A DNA stretch of 64,000 bases from an uncultured Mobilibacterium sp. (GTDB taxonomy: Bacteria > Bacillota > Clostridia > Peptostreptococcales > Anaerovoracaceae): contig CAMYCF010000001.1 of NCBI GenBank assembly GCA_947254375.1, forward strand, positions 310,001 to 374,000. Reading direction: 5' to 3'. The translations under genes were made by a program, and so were the position numbers. Below are positions 35,219 through 44,930 of this stretch, piece after piece; position 1 is the stretch's first letter; the number at the start of each line of letters is the position of its first letter. The notes beneath the pieces were generated by a model, which saw nothing but the letters and a program-made list of their open reading frames with translations, did not search any database and was not told where the DNA came from.

Positions 35219-35236
35219 ATGCACTAATTAGCGCAT
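35219..35236. promoter_or_regulatory. Near-perfect palindrome in the ftsZ leader
   Basis: ATGCACTAATTAGCGCAT pairs at eight of nine positions around its centre. It lies about 55 bases upstream of the ftsZ ATG. It could be an operator or simply an AT-rich promoter part; no firm promoter is seen. Confidence 0.3.
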
Positions 35237-35257
35237 AATTTCCACAAAAAACAACAT

Positions 35258-36253
35258 CTAATTAACGCCCGGCGAGAACGATGCGTATCCGTCATCGTTG
35301 AGTGCGATCGTGCCCCTTTTTATATTCCTCGAGAACAATTCTTCGAGGACTTTCTGCAGGTGACCTTCGTTCATGGATCTTATGAACTCCTTTTTACTGC
35401 CCGTGCAGACGAGCGAATCGTATATGTTCGCTTTTACAAAGACGCCCGACACGTCTATCGCCTTGAAATAGAGCTTCCCCTTTTGCATCGCGAGGATGAG
35501 ATTGATCGCATCCTTAAGCGACTGTTCGTCCTCAGGAACGACCTTCTTCCCGACTTCCATTTCCTTGATCTTGACCCCGCGGACCACTGTGATCTGAGGC
35601 TCCGTATTGGTCTTCGAGATGACGAAGCCGTCCTTATCAATGATTATGTAATCGTCCGCAAAAGCGATCGCGGCTATCTGCCGCCGCTCCCTGACTTTGA
35701 CGAGAAGCGTGCTCGGCAGACGCCTGTACACCTTTGCATCGGCTATGTGCGGGTTGTTTTCGAGGTAGTTTATTATCTGCATCTTGCCCGGCGAATATAT
35801 GAGGTTGTGACCCGGTTCTATGTGGCCTATGCTGATTATCTCGTCTTCGGTAAAATACGAATTTCCCTCGACATCTATCCTGTCTATGGTAAAAAAGCTA
35901 CTAAAAGAAAATATTATGCCTCCGACCACGGCTGCGGCGATGATCGCGGCCTTGAGTACGGGATTCATCTTGCCTTCCCGCTCCTGCTTCCGCTTTTTCC
36001 TGCGCTCCATGTTTTCGCGCACGAGGCGTTCGCGTTCAGCCTGCCCGTCATCCGCCTGAGTTTCCGGAGCATTTACGGGCGCCGCCTCAGCTGCCGCTCC
36101 CGCCGCATTTACGGGCGCCGCCTTCGCTGCATTTACGGGCGACGCCTTAGAAGGCGTTGCCGCCGCATCGCGGACATCTCCCGAATTGCCGTTTTCCTGA
36201 AGCTTCGCCGGATCTTTCGATTTTGACTTTTTGTTTTTACCTATCTTCAACAT
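35258..36253 (-). CDS. divIB: Cell division protein DivIB/FtsQ
   Basis: A bitopic divisome protein that stabilises the FtsL-DivIC complex. The 331 residues comprise a cytoplasmic tail, one membrane helix (about 99-119), a POTRA domain (from FFTIDRIDVEGN) and the beta domain. The cytoplasmic tail is unusual: Ala/Pro-rich with PVNA at 39-42, 47-50 and 59-62, each in a similar surrounding. Its ATG overlaps the murG stop by seven bases. Confidence 0.92.
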   Translation of the reverse strand: MLKIGKNKKSKSKDPAKLQENGNSGDVRDAAATPSKASPVNAAKAAPVNAAGAAAEAAPVNAPETQADDGQAERERLVRENMERRKKRKQEREGKMNPVLKAAIIAAAVVGGIIFSFSSFFTIDRIDVEGNSYFTEDEIISIGHIEPGHNLIYSPGKMQIINYLENNPHIADAKVYRRLPSTLLVKVRERRQIAAIAFADDYIIIDKDGFVISKTNTEPQITVVRGVKIKEMEVGKKVVPEDEQSLKDAINLILAMQKGKLYFKAIDVSGVFVKANIYDSLVCTGSKKEFIRSMNEGHLQKVLEELFSRNIKRGTIALNDDGYASFSPGVN

Positions 36254-37368
36254 TTAACAGGATCACCTTCAAGGTCTTTTTTTATCGCATCGTATATGAT
36301 CTCCGCCGAGTTCGGCACACCGCTCGCCAGACTTCCCTTTTCCATGTCTGCGATGACCGCCTCGTCATGCATCAGTTCTTCTATCGTGTTGAGAAGTCTC
36401 TCACCGGCTTCTTCGTCTTCCCTTATGATTATGGTGCCGCCGTTATCGGCCACCGCTTTGGCGTTGTAATATTGGTGGTCAGCCGTAACGTTCGGAGAAG
36501 GTATGAATATCGAAGCCCTTCCGGACACCGTTATCTCTGCTACGGTAAGCGCGCCCGCTCTGCTTATCACAAGATTTGAGGCCGCTATCACGGTCGCCAT
36601 ATCGCTTATGTAAGGGAGGACGGTCACGCCTTTCGTGTCATGTATGCCGCGCGCCTCAAGGTCGGCCGTAACCTCGTCATAGTGTCCCCTTCCCGTTCCG
36701 AATATTATCGATATGCCGTCTTTTCCTCCGAACCTGCTTATGACATCGGAGATCATGCCGTTCAGCACTTCCGCGCCGAGGCTGCCTCCGAATGCGGATA
36801 TGAGAAAATCGCCCTCGGGTATCCCGAGCTTTTTACGCGCTTCCGCCCTGTCGTTGTTCAGGAATTCTCCCCTTACCGGGTTACCGCTGTACACGGTTTT
36901 TTCCGCCTCTTTGAATTTGCCGGCCGCATCGCGGAATCCGACAAAAACCCTGCGCGCATATTTGGCCATCGCCTTATTCGCCATGCCCGGATATGCATTC
37001 TGCTCGTGCAGATATATTTCAGCCCCGTATTTGTGCGCTCCGAGTACTACCGGAACACTCACGTAGCTGCCCGTGCTTACAACGATGTCGGGCTTGAATT
37101 TTTTGATGATCCTGTATGCCTGTTCCTTACCGATCGCCGTCTTCGTAAGCGTATCGGCCAGCTTGAATACATTGCTCCTGTCGACCCATTTGGCGGTGAC
37201 CGTCTTCATCTCGTATCCGTGCGCCGGAACGATCTTCTCCTCAAGTCCGTCGCCGCTGCCGATAAAAAGGATCTCAGTGTCGGGCTCCCTTTTTCTGAAC
37301 TCATCGCCTATGGCGATAGCCGGATATATATGTCCGCCGGTGACTCCGCCGGTCAAAACTATTCTCAT
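36247..37368 (-). CDS. murG: UDP-GlcNAc lipid I transferase
   Basis: Adds GlcNAc to lipid I to give lipid II on the inner membrane face. The 373-residue GT-B protein has the N-terminal GGVTGGHIYPA loop, HEQNAYPG, and GGSLGAEVLN, which binds UDP-GlcNAc. It follows ftsW by 46 bases and overlaps divIB. Confidence 0.97.
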   Translation of the reverse strand: MRIVLTGGVTGGHIYPAIAIGDEFRKREPDTEILFIGSGDGLEEKIVPAHGYEMKTVTAKWVDRSNVFKLADTLTKTAIGKEQAYRIIKKFKPDIVVSTGSYVSVPVVLGAHKYGAEIYLHEQNAYPGMANKAMAKYARRVFVGFRDAAGKFKEAEKTVYSGNPVRGEFLNNDRAEARKKLGIPEGDFLISAFGGSLGAEVLNGMISDVISRFGGKDGISIIFGTGRGHYDEVTADLEARGIHDTKGVTVLPYISDMATVIAASNLVISRAGALTVAEITVSGRASIFIPSPNVTADHQYYNAKAVADNGGTIIIREDEEAGERLLNTIEELMHDEAVIADMEKGSLASGVPNSAEIIYDAIKKDLEGDPVKC

Positions 37369-37414
37369 CGCTCTCTCCTAAAAAGCTTTATCTTTCTCTG
37401 TCCTAAAAAACGCT

Positions 37415-38770
37415 TTACCTTTTTTCATACTTTTTATCGAGTCCGTCAAAAAGCGACCTTCTCGCCGGCTTCTCCGCCGGTGTGACAAAATCGGCCCACT
37501 CCGGGGCATCCGCAGAGACTTTTTGCTGTTTTGCGATATTCATCATGATCCCCATGGCACCGAGGAATATGCATATGGATGTACCGCCGTAGCTTACGAA
37601 CGGCAGCGTTATTCCCGTCGCAGGCATGGATGCCGTGACGACGGCGATGTTCAGTATGACGTGGAGCCCGACCATCGACGCTATTCCGGATGCCATGTAT
37701 ATGCCCAGCTTGTCCTTGGCGTTTGCCGCGATCGTGAAGCACCTCCATATCAATATCAGGTAGCATACCATCATGATGACTATGCCGATCATGCCGAGCT
37801 CCTCGCCGATGACCGCGAGGATGAAGTCGTTCTGCGGTTCCGGAAGGTAAAGGTTCTTCGTGACGCCGTGGCCGAGGCCGAGGCCTTTTATTCCGCCGTT
37901 ACCGAGCGCGATAAGCGACTGCGACACCTGATATCCTTCACCCTGGCTGTCGGCGAACGGGTTCACCCAGTTCGTCAGCCTGGCGTACCAATGCGTGTGG
38001 TGCATTGCCAAAAGTATGTATGTTATTCCGGCCGCCAGAAGACCTATCAGCGCCGCAACGTATCTCATCTGTATACCGGCGACGAACATTATGCTGAGAG
38101 TTATCGCGCATATTACTATCGCCGTCGAGAGGTTCGGCTGCTTGATTATCATAGCAGCGTGTATGCCTGCGATCGCAAGCAAAGGCAGTATTCCCCTTTT
38201 GAGGTCACGAGCCCTTGACGGATCCTTCGCCAAAAATACCGAGGTAAAAATGATTATCGCGATCTTCGATATCTCGCTCGGCGTGATCCTTATGCCGAAG
38301 ACGCTTATCCACCGCGTGGCAAAGTTGACCGTTATGCCGAGCGGCGTAAAAAGAAGCGCTAAAAGCCCCAAGCTCACAACGATCAACAGGTCGGCCCACC
38401 TCGTGAACTTGTGGTAATCGTATTGCGCGAAAATATACATGAACACGAACCCGGGGGCCGCATAGATCACCTGCTTTTTCAGGTAGTAATACGGATCCGG
38501 ATTTATCGAATTCAGTGTCGAATAGTAGCCTGCGCTGAAAACCATCGTTATACCGAATATAACGAATATGACGACCATCATGAAAAGTATCGGGTCGTAA
38601 TCGTTGAGCAGGCGTTCTGCGGCCGCCTTCGGCGAACCTATCTTCTTCCTTTTTTTCGAAGCGGCGGATCTGACCTTTTTTACATTGGCCTTCGCCGCAT
38701 CGATGCTCTTCGCTTTTTCTTTTTTCTCTTCTTTTCTCTTTTTACCCGGCACGGTGTCCCTCTCCGTCAC
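37415..38770 (-). CDS. ftsW: SEDS peptidoglycan polymerase FtsW/SpoVE
   Basis: Polymerises glycan strands from lipid II at the septum together with a class B PBP. The 451-residue protein has a long basic cytoplasmic tail (KKRKEEKKEKAK), about ten membrane helices, and the SEDS segments GIRITPSEISK, QPNLSTA and FVSYGGTS. The start is GTG 38770, sharing one base with the murD stop (TAGTG), so it is coupled to murD. SpoVE is an alternative name in a spore-former. Confidence 0.94.
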   Translation of the reverse strand: MTERDTVPGKKRKEEKKEKAKSIDAAKANVKKVRSAASKKRKKIGSPKAAAERLLNDYDPILFMMVVIFVIFGITMVFSAGYYSTLNSINPDPYYYLKKQVIYAAPGFVFMYIFAQYDYHKFTRWADLLIVVSLGLLALLFTPLGITVNFATRWISVFGIRITPSEISKIAIIIFTSVFLAKDPSRARDLKRGILPLLAIAGIHAAMIIKQPNLSTAIVICAITLSIMFVAGIQMRYVAALIGLLAAGITYILLAMHHTHWYARLTNWVNPFADSQGEGYQVSQSLIALGNGGIKGLGLGHGVTKNLYLPEPQNDFILAVIGEELGMIGIVIMMVCYLILIWRCFTIAANAKDKLGIYMASGIASMVGLHVILNIAVVTASMPATGITLPFVSYGGTSICIFLGAMGIMMNIAKQQKVSADAPEWADFVTPAEKPARRSLFDGLDKKYEKR

Positions 38771-40158
38771 TATTTAAGGAGCAGCTCGACACACTCCTTG
38801 AAGTGTTCGCCCCTCTGCTCGTAATTATCGTACATGTCCCAGCTCGCGCACGCCGGCGAAAGGAGTATCTTGTCTCCCTCCTCGGCGAGTTCGACCGCCT
38901 TGTTGACACATGCGTTCATATCTTTCTCGAAAAAAATGTCTCTGAAGCCGGCTTTCTCCGCGGCTTCGGCTATTATCCCGGCGTCCCTGCCGAGCATGAC
39001 CATCGCCTTTACGGATCCCTTAAGATGATTTGCGAGTTCGGTAAAATCCTGCCCTTTCCCGTCTCCGCCGGCGATGAGTATTATGTTGTTTTTGAGCGCC
39101 TTAAGCGCTATGATCGTCGCATCCGTGTTCGTTCCCTTTGAGTCGTTGTAAAATTCGACTCCGTCGACGTCACCGCAGTACTCGATCCTGTGTTCGACAC
39201 CCGGGAATTTCCTGATCGTGTTTCCTATAACTTCCGGTGAAATGCCCGCAAAAAACGCTATTGCGGATGCGGCTAAAACGTTCTCAACGTTGTGCTCTCC
39301 CGGTATGAGTATTTCGTCCGTTCCGCATATGTCGTGCACGTTCCCTTCTTCATCGGCAACGACTATCCTGCCCTCATCGACATATGCTCCCGGTACCTTT
39401 TTATCCTTTCGGCTGAACGGTATGACGCGCGCCCTGCAGCCTTTTGCCAGAGCAAAGCAGTCCGCGTCGTCGGCGTTTATGACAAGGATGTCACTTGCGG
39501 TCTGTTTCGCGAATATCCTCGCTTTTGCCGCTCCGTACGCTTCCATGGTCTTATGCCTGTTGAGATGATCGGGTGTGAGATTGAGTATCGCCGAGATCTT
39601 CGGCTTGAATTCGCTCACCGTCTCGAGCTGAAAACTGCTGACTTCGGCTATGAGCCACTCTCCCTCGCGGGACTCCGCCGCTACGGAGATCGCCGGTATG
39701 CCGATATTTCCGACAGCCGACGCCTTCGCACCGCCTTCGCGGAATATCGCGTGCGTCAGCGTTGTCGTCGTCGTCTTCCCGTTCGTGCCCGTAATCGCGA
39801 CATAATCGGCTTCGCTCAGCCTGTATGCGAGTTCGAGTTCGCCTATGACTTCGACGCCCTTGTTCCGCGCTTCTGCGATGAACGGAAGATCGGGCGAAAC
39901 TCCGGGGCTCAGAACCATGATATCGAATTTTTCATCAGGGAGGAGGTCTTCGCCCAGGCACATCTCTACGCTCTCCCTTTCGAGGTATTTTATGAATTTC
40001 GGATCTATCTTGTCGATCGGCGAGGAATCCTGGACCGTCACCGTCGCCCCGAGGGCGTTCAGCGTCTGAACGGCGGCCTTTCCGGACCTGCCGAGGCCGA
40101 CTACGACGACCTTCTTCGACGCCATGACTTCCTTTGTTGCCTTAACATCAAACTTCAT
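38770..40158 (-). CDS. murD: UDP-MurNAc-L-alanine:D-glutamate ligase
   Basis: Adds D-glutamate to UDP-MurNAc-Ala in the cytoplasm. The 462-residue Mur ligase has the N-terminal VVGLGRSGKAAVQ loop, the ATP motif ITGTNGKTTT, and the central NLTPDHLNRH. It lies between mraY and ftsW in the dcw cluster. Confidence 0.97.
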   Translation of the reverse strand: MKFDVKATKEVMASKKVVVVGLGRSGKAAVQTLNALGATVTVQDSSPIDKIDPKFIKYLERESVEMCLGEDLLPDEKFDIMVLSPGVSPDLPFIAEARNKGVEVIGELELAYRLSEADYVAITGTNGKTTTTTLTHAIFREGGAKASAVGNIGIPAISVAAESREGEWLIAEVSSFQLETVSEFKPKISAILNLTPDHLNRHKTMEAYGAAKARIFAKQTASDILVINADDADCFALAKGCRARVIPFSRKDKKVPGAYVDEGRIVVADEEGNVHDICGTDEILIPGEHNVENVLAASAIAFFAGISPEVIGNTIRKFPGVEHRIEYCGDVDGVEFYNDSKGTNTDATIIALKALKNNIILIAGGDGKGQDFTELANHLKGSVKAMVMLGRDAGIIAEAAEKAGFRDIFFEKDMNACVNKAVELAEEGDKILLSPACASWDMYDNYEQRGEHFKECVELLLK

Positions 40159-40191
40159 TCCTATCCCTCCTAACTCACGGGTAAAAATTTT

Positions 40192-41160
40192 TTAGAACCC
40201 GACGACGGAAAAATATCCCAGAACGCAGCAGGCGAGGGTAAAAGCACAAAAAGCCGCGACCACCTTGTACTCCGGCATCCCGCCGAGCTCGAAGTGGTGG
40301 TGGATCGGCGCCATTCTGAAGTACCTTTTACCGCCCGTCTTCTTGAAATACGATACCTGTATTATTACGGAAAGCGCTTCGATGACGTACACAAGACCTA
40401 TTATCGGCAGGAGGAGCGGCATGCCTGTAACTATGAGGACAGCCGCGATTATTCCGCCCAATGCCATAGACCCGGTATCGCCCATAAAAATCTTTGCGGG
40501 ATATTTGTTAAAGAACAGGAATCCCACGAGAGCCCCGGCCGTTATTATGCCCGTCTGCATCATGTAGACGGAAGATATCTTGACGCCTACGATTGCTATG
40601 CAGAGGGAAACGATCGTCGTTACCCCCGAAGCGAGCCCGTCGAGCCCGTCCGTGAGGTTCACGCTGTTCGATATCGCGATCCCGACGAATATGACGAACG
40701 GTATGTAGAATATACCGAAGTCGACCCCTTTCCCCGAGAACGGCACGAAGACCTTCGTACCGTTCGGCACGGCGTATACCATGTATAAGGCAAGTCCCAA
40801 GCTGAATATGAACTGGAGCACGAGCTTCTGTTTGGCGTTCAGCCCGAGGTTTTGCCCCTTTGCGATCTTCGAATAATCGTCGAGGAATCCGAGCGCTCCG
40901 AAGGCGAGCATCGTCGCGATCGTGACCGCGGTGTGCGGATCAGGCCTTATCGTCGATATGGCTCCGATGATGACTCCCGTCACTATCGCAAGGCCGCCCA
41001 TGGTAGGCGTGCCCTCTTTTTTCAGGTGGCCCTGCGGCCCCTCTTCCCTGATATATTGGCCGAATTGCTTTTTCCTAAAATATGAGATCAAACATTTGGT
41101 CACCATCATCGTCGCCGTCATGGCTATCAGGAAATAAATTATAAAATACTTTAACTGCAT
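40192..41160 (-). CDS. mraY: Phospho-MurNAc-pentapeptide translocase
   Basis: Transfers phospho-MurNAc-pentapeptide to undecaprenyl phosphate, giving lipid I. The 322-residue, ten-helix protein has the conserved GFLDDYSK aspartates, NLTDGLDGLA, and APIHHHFELGG. Its start overlaps the murF end by ten bases. Confidence 0.97.
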   Translation of the reverse strand: MQLKYFIIYFLIAMTATMMVTKCLISYFRKKQFGQYIREEGPQGHLKKEGTPTMGGLAIVTGVIIGAISTIRPDPHTAVTIATMLAFGALGFLDDYSKIAKGQNLGLNAKQKLVLQFIFSLGLALYMVYAVPNGTKVFVPFSGKGVDFGIFYIPFVIFVGIAISNSVNLTDGLDGLASGVTTIVSLCIAIVGVKISSVYMMQTGIITAGALVGFLFFNKYPAKIFMGDTGSMALGGIIAAVLIVTGMPLLLPIIGLVYVIEALSVIIQVSYFKKTGGKRYFRMAPIHHHFELGGMPEYKVVAAFCAFTLACCVLGYFSVVGF

Positions 41161-42620
41161 GTCCGGAGCTCCTCTGCAACGCTTATTTTTTTATCAAGTT
41201 CCAAAACGGCGTCCGCCACTTTGTCCAGCTCCATCGACCTGGATGCCTTAGCGAGGACGATATCGCCTTTTTTCAATATATTCTTGAGATCCGAGATCGC
41301 TTCTTCCTTTTCGGCATAACTTTTTATGATGCCGGTGCTTCCCGACCTCTCAGCCGCCTTCGCTATAGCCTCGCCTTCTTTTCCTATCGTAACGATCACA
41401 TCTATGTCGAGTTCGGCCGCCGCTTCACCGACTTTTTCGTGGAGTTCGGCGGACCCGCTCCCGAGTTCGAACATGCTCCCGAGGAACGCCACCTTCCTCT
41501 TTTCCTTATCGGAGGCGAGCACCTTAAGAGCTGCGATCATCGATTCCGGGCTCGCGTTGTACGCGTCGTTTATCACGGTAAAATTCCTGCCTTCGGTCAC
41601 GTCGAGCCTTTTATCGGTCAGAGACGCCTCCTCGAGTGCCGCTGCGCCTTTCTCCGGATCGACACCGAGAAGCGCGCCCACAGCGACCGCTTCCGCGGCA
41701 TTTATTAGATTATGTACACCCGGCGCGCTGAGATAGAGCCCGTATTTTTTACCGGCGTACTTTCCGCTGCTTACCGTAAGAAGGCATTCACTTCCGTTTA
41801 TGCCTTTATCTTTTATATCGGAGATCCTGTAATCGCATGCCTCTCCGCTGCCGACCGTAACTATATCGAATCCGCCGCCGGTCAGCCTTTCTATGTTTTC
41901 CGGCGAAAGCTCATCGCAGTCCGCGTTGACGACGAGGGCACCGCCCCTCTCTTTGAGACCGCCTGCGACCTGCAGTTTTGCTCTCGTCAGATTCTCTTTC
42001 GTTTTAAAAACTTCCAGGTGGGACGAACCTATCGTCGTTATCGCGGCAATATCCGGTTTTACGATCTTTTCGAGCTCATCCATGCTGCTCCCGTATCCTA
42101 TGCCCATTTCGATGACGGCGAGCTCGATGTCTTCAGGAAAGCCGAACACCGTGAGCGGTATGCCGTACTCGCTGTTCAGATTTCCCTTTGTCTTTGCGGC
42201 TTTATACTCGGTCGATACGACGGAATATATCATTTCCTTCGTGCCTGTCTTGCCGACGCTGCCCGTTACGGCTACGCGCTTCAGTCCCTTCCAATCATCC
42301 ATATACGTTTCGGCGAGTGACATGAGGGCCCGGGTCGTGTCGGCGACCTTGACGACGTTCATGTCTCCCTTCGATCTCATTTTCTCGGCCCACGCCTCAT
42401 CGGATAGGACGACGTACCTGCATCCCGCTTCGTGCACATCTTCCAAAAAGTCGTGCGCATCGTGTCTCGCTCCGATTATGCAGAAGAACAATGTGTCCGC
42501 AGAGACGTCGCGCGAATCGATAGCCACCTTTGTGACACCGAGTTCCGCTTCGTTTTTCGCTCTTGCGTACACCTCGCCTCCGGTGCCGCGCGCTATTTCA
42601 TCTATGTAGGTTTTCTTCAT
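41151..42620 (-). CDS. murF: UDP-MurNAc-tripeptide:D-Ala-D-Ala ligase
   Basis: Adds D-Ala-D-Ala to complete the UDP-MurNAc pentapeptide. The 489-residue ligase has the ATP loop VTGSVGKTGTK, the middle motif NLNSEYGIP, and NDAYNASPESM. murE and murC are not in the window, so the set of Mur ligases is split between loci. Confidence 0.96.
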   Translation of the reverse strand: MKKTYIDEIARGTGGEVYARAKNEAELGVTKVAIDSRDVSADTLFFCIIGARHDAHDFLEDVHEAGCRYVVLSDEAWAEKMRSKGDMNVVKVADTTRALMSLAETYMDDWKGLKRVAVTGSVGKTGTKEMIYSVVSTEYKAAKTKGNLNSEYGIPLTVFGFPEDIELAVIEMGIGYGSSMDELEKIVKPDIAAITTIGSSHLEVFKTKENLTRAKLQVAGGLKERGGALVVNADCDELSPENIERLTGGGFDIVTVGSGEACDYRISDIKDKGINGSECLLTVSSGKYAGKKYGLYLSAPGVHNLINAAEAVAVGALLGVDPEKGAAALEEASLTDKRLDVTEGRNFTVINDAYNASPESMIAALKVLASDKEKRKVAFLGSMFELGSGSAELHEKVGEAAAELDIDVIVTIGKEGEAIAKAAERSGSTGIIKSYAEKEEAISDLKNILKKGDIVLAKASRSMELDKVADAVLELDKKISVAEELRTCS

Positions 42621-42699
42621 CGTTCCTCCGGATACCGTATTCTGTGGGCCGCCGCTGTACGGTGGCCGCTGTTCGCTGCACGGGTAGACCGCAGAGCCG

Positions 42700-44769
42700 T
42701 TATTCGCTGTACAGGTAGACCGTAGAGCCCTTCGTCGCGGTCTCGTCCGCCTTAGGATATTGGTCGAGCACGTAGAAATTGCTGCTTCCCTCCGGTATGC
42801 ACTTGTATGTCAGCCCGAGCGATCCTATTTTCTTTATCGCCTCGCCGCTGTTCATGCCGGTAAGGTTCGGCACGGTGACCTCAGCCTTGTTGATCGACAC
42901 TTTTTCCGCATCCGTATACTCTTTAGGAACGCCCATATATACAAGCGTTTTTTCCAATACGCTCTTTACGATAGGTCCCGCACTGGCGGCACCGAAAGAA
43001 CTCTTTTTGGCGCTGTTTACGACTACGAGTATCGATACTTTCGGGTCGTTCATCGGAGCCATTGCCACAAAGGACTGCACCGTATCGTTCGTGTAAGATC
43101 CGCCTTTCGGGATGAACGCCGTACCGGTCTTTCCTCCGACTCTGTATCCCGGTATATATGCCGTGTTTCCGCCGCTTCCCTTGACGTAGTATTCCATTAT
43201 TTCCCGCATTTCATCGGAAGTTTCCTTTGCGATGACCTGCCTTACCCTGACGTCCTTGAAACGCTTCACCGTCCTGCCGTTTTTATCGACGATCCTGCTT
43301 ACGACCTTCGGCTTCATGAGCACGCCGTCGTTGCCCATTATATTGACGGCCGTCAGAAGCTGTATCGGGGTGATCGCTATTCCGTGCCCGTATCCGAGCG
43401 TCGCGAGATCCACCCTTCCGAGCGTGGCCTTATCTTTTACGATCGAATATCCCTCTCCCGGAAGATCTATGCCGGTCTGCGACATAAAACCGTAAAGCCT
43501 TATGTATTTATAAAAGTTGTCCGCCCCCATATCGAGCGCTACCCTTGCAAGCGCCGCGTTGCATGAATTCCCGACGGCCTGCTCGAGGTTCTCCGAACCG
43601 TGACCCGCCGTATACCAGCAGTGAAGCGTCGTGCCGTCGACATTGAAAGACCCGCTGCAGTAGTACCTCGAATTATCGTTTGCCGATCCGCAGTCGAGCG
43701 CGGATGAAGCGGTTATAAGCTTGAAGGTGGATCCCGGCTCATACGCCTTTGAGATAGCGGGGTTCGACCACATCCTGCTCAGGTACTCGTTCTGATCTTT
43801 CGCGCTCATCTTTTTAAATGAAGCGAGCTCCGCGCTGTCCGTCGGCGCATTCGCCCTGTTCGGATCGAAAGACGGATTCGTTACCATAGCGAGGACGTTT
43901 CCGGTCTTCGGGTCCATGACAATACACGTTATGGACTCGGCGCCGGTGTCCTTCATTCCCTTCGCTACCGCATCCTCCGCATAGTGCTGTATGACCTCGT
44001 CGATCGTCGTCTGTACGCTCTCGCCGTTCTTCGGGTGATAGTATCTCGAATTTCCTCCGACGAGGGTGTTCCCCTGGCTGTCGGTCGTGCGGACCGCCCT
44101 TCCCTTTACGCCGGAAAGGACATCGTTGTACTGATACTCAAGGCCCGTCCGCCCGTTGTTGTCATCGTTGACGCTGCCGAGAAGCTGCGACGCAAAAACA
44201 TTGTTTGGATAGGAGCGCGTCACCTTTGTTTTGATGATCACGCCGTCGTTCCAAAGCTTCTTTGCCGTTTTTACCTTCTTCCTGTCGAGGCCCTCGCCTA
44301 ATTTTACGAGGTTGTCCTTGCCGGAAAGCTGCTTTTTTATCTCCTCTTTGTCCCTGCCCGTCAGCTCGGCGATCTTTTCTATATTGCGGGTCTTCTCGCC
44401 TTCCTTGAGGTTTGAAGACTTGTAGAGCTCGGATGTATAGCCGTAAAGCTCGTATTCCGTAACGGTCTGCGCAAGGGGCTTCATCTTCGAATCGTATATG
44501 TTCCCCCTTATCGGTTCTATCTCCACGTCCTGCTTCTGCATCTCCGTGGCCTTTATCCTGAGGTCGTCCGCCCTTACTATCTGCCAGTATCCTACCCTCA
44601 GTACGAGCAACACAAAAAATAATATGATAATGCCGAACGCGAGCCCTATCCGCTTCAGCTCAAAAATAGAAGCCGCCGTGCCGTTGCTCCTCTGATCCGC
44701 CTTTCCGCGCGGGCTCTCCGCCGTCCTGTTTTTATCGTTATCGAGTGAAAATTTTCGGCGTTCTGCCAT
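42700..44769 (-). CDS. Class B penicillin-binding protein with PASTA domain (FtsI/SpoVD)
   Basis: A transpeptidase that cross-links septal or spore peptidoglycan. The 689 residues comprise a short cytoplasmic tail, a membrane helix (about 37-60), a dimerisation domain, and a transpeptidase domain with the active serine in EPGSTFKL, SCN, and KTGT. One PASTA domain follows at the C terminus (from VPNLTGMN). A single PASTA makes it most like SpoVD or FtsI of Clostridia. A terminator separates it from ftsL upstream, so it may use the -10 at 44815. Confidence 0.95.
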   Translation of the reverse strand: MAERRKFSLDNDKNRTAESPRGKADQRSNGTAASIFELKRIGLAFGIIILFFVLLVLRVGYWQIVRADDLRIKATEMQKQDVEIEPIRGNIYDSKMKPLAQTVTEYELYGYTSELYKSSNLKEGEKTRNIEKIAELTGRDKEEIKKQLSGKDNLVKLGEGLDRKKVKTAKKLWNDGVIIKTKVTRSYPNNVFASQLLGSVNDDNNGRTGLEYQYNDVLSGVKGRAVRTTDSQGNTLVGGNSRYYHPKNGESVQTTIDEVIQHYAEDAVAKGMKDTGAESITCIVMDPKTGNVLAMVTNPSFDPNRANAPTDSAELASFKKMSAKDQNEYLSRMWSNPAISKAYEPGSTFKLITASSALDCGSANDNSRYYCSGSFNVDGTTLHCWYTAGHGSENLEQAVGNSCNAALARVALDMGADNFYKYIRLYGFMSQTGIDLPGEGYSIVKDKATLGRVDLATLGYGHGIAITPIQLLTAVNIMGNDGVLMKPKVVSRIVDKNGRTVKRFKDVRVRQVIAKETSDEMREIMEYYVKGSGGNTAYIPGYRVGGKTGTAFIPKGGSYTNDTVQSFVAMAPMNDPKVSILVVVNSAKKSSFGAASAGPIVKSVLEKTLVYMGVPKEYTDAEKVSINKAEVTVPNLTGMNSGEAIKKIGSLGLTYKCIPEGSSNFYVLDQYPKADETATKGSTVYLYSE

Positions 44770-44814
44770 CCTGTCCCCCTTCGGGATAAAACATGCTACA
44801 CAATATAACAGCTT

Positions 44815-44820
44815 ATTATA
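44815..44820 (-). promoter_or_regulatory. Possible -10 for the PBP-murF-mraY unit
   Basis: A perfect TATAAT on the minus strand, between the terminator at 44873-44908 and the PBP start. No convincing -35 is visible. Confidence 0.35.
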
Positions 44821-44872
44821 ACACGCATATTTGTTTTTTATACCATATATAGAGTTTTTGTTCCTGTTTTAT

Positions 44873-44908
44873 AAAAAACGCCACCAAACGCATCGCTACG
44901 TCGGTGGC
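44873..44908 (-). terminator. Terminator inside the dcw cluster, after ftsL
   Basis: Minus strand GCCACC and GGTGGC flank a 17-base loop and are followed by GTTTTTT. It splits mraZ-rsmH-ftsL from the downstream genes, or attenuates them. Confidence 0.75.
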
Positions 44909-44930
44909 CTTTTCTTTTTATAGAAACAAG

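Noticed and set aside
34070..35227. Long plus-strand open frame antisense to ftsZ
   Set aside because: It is a mirror of the ftsZ gene, has no start site or family motif, and its residue make-up is that of reversed coding DNA. The same holds for 26895-27986 and 45648-46715.
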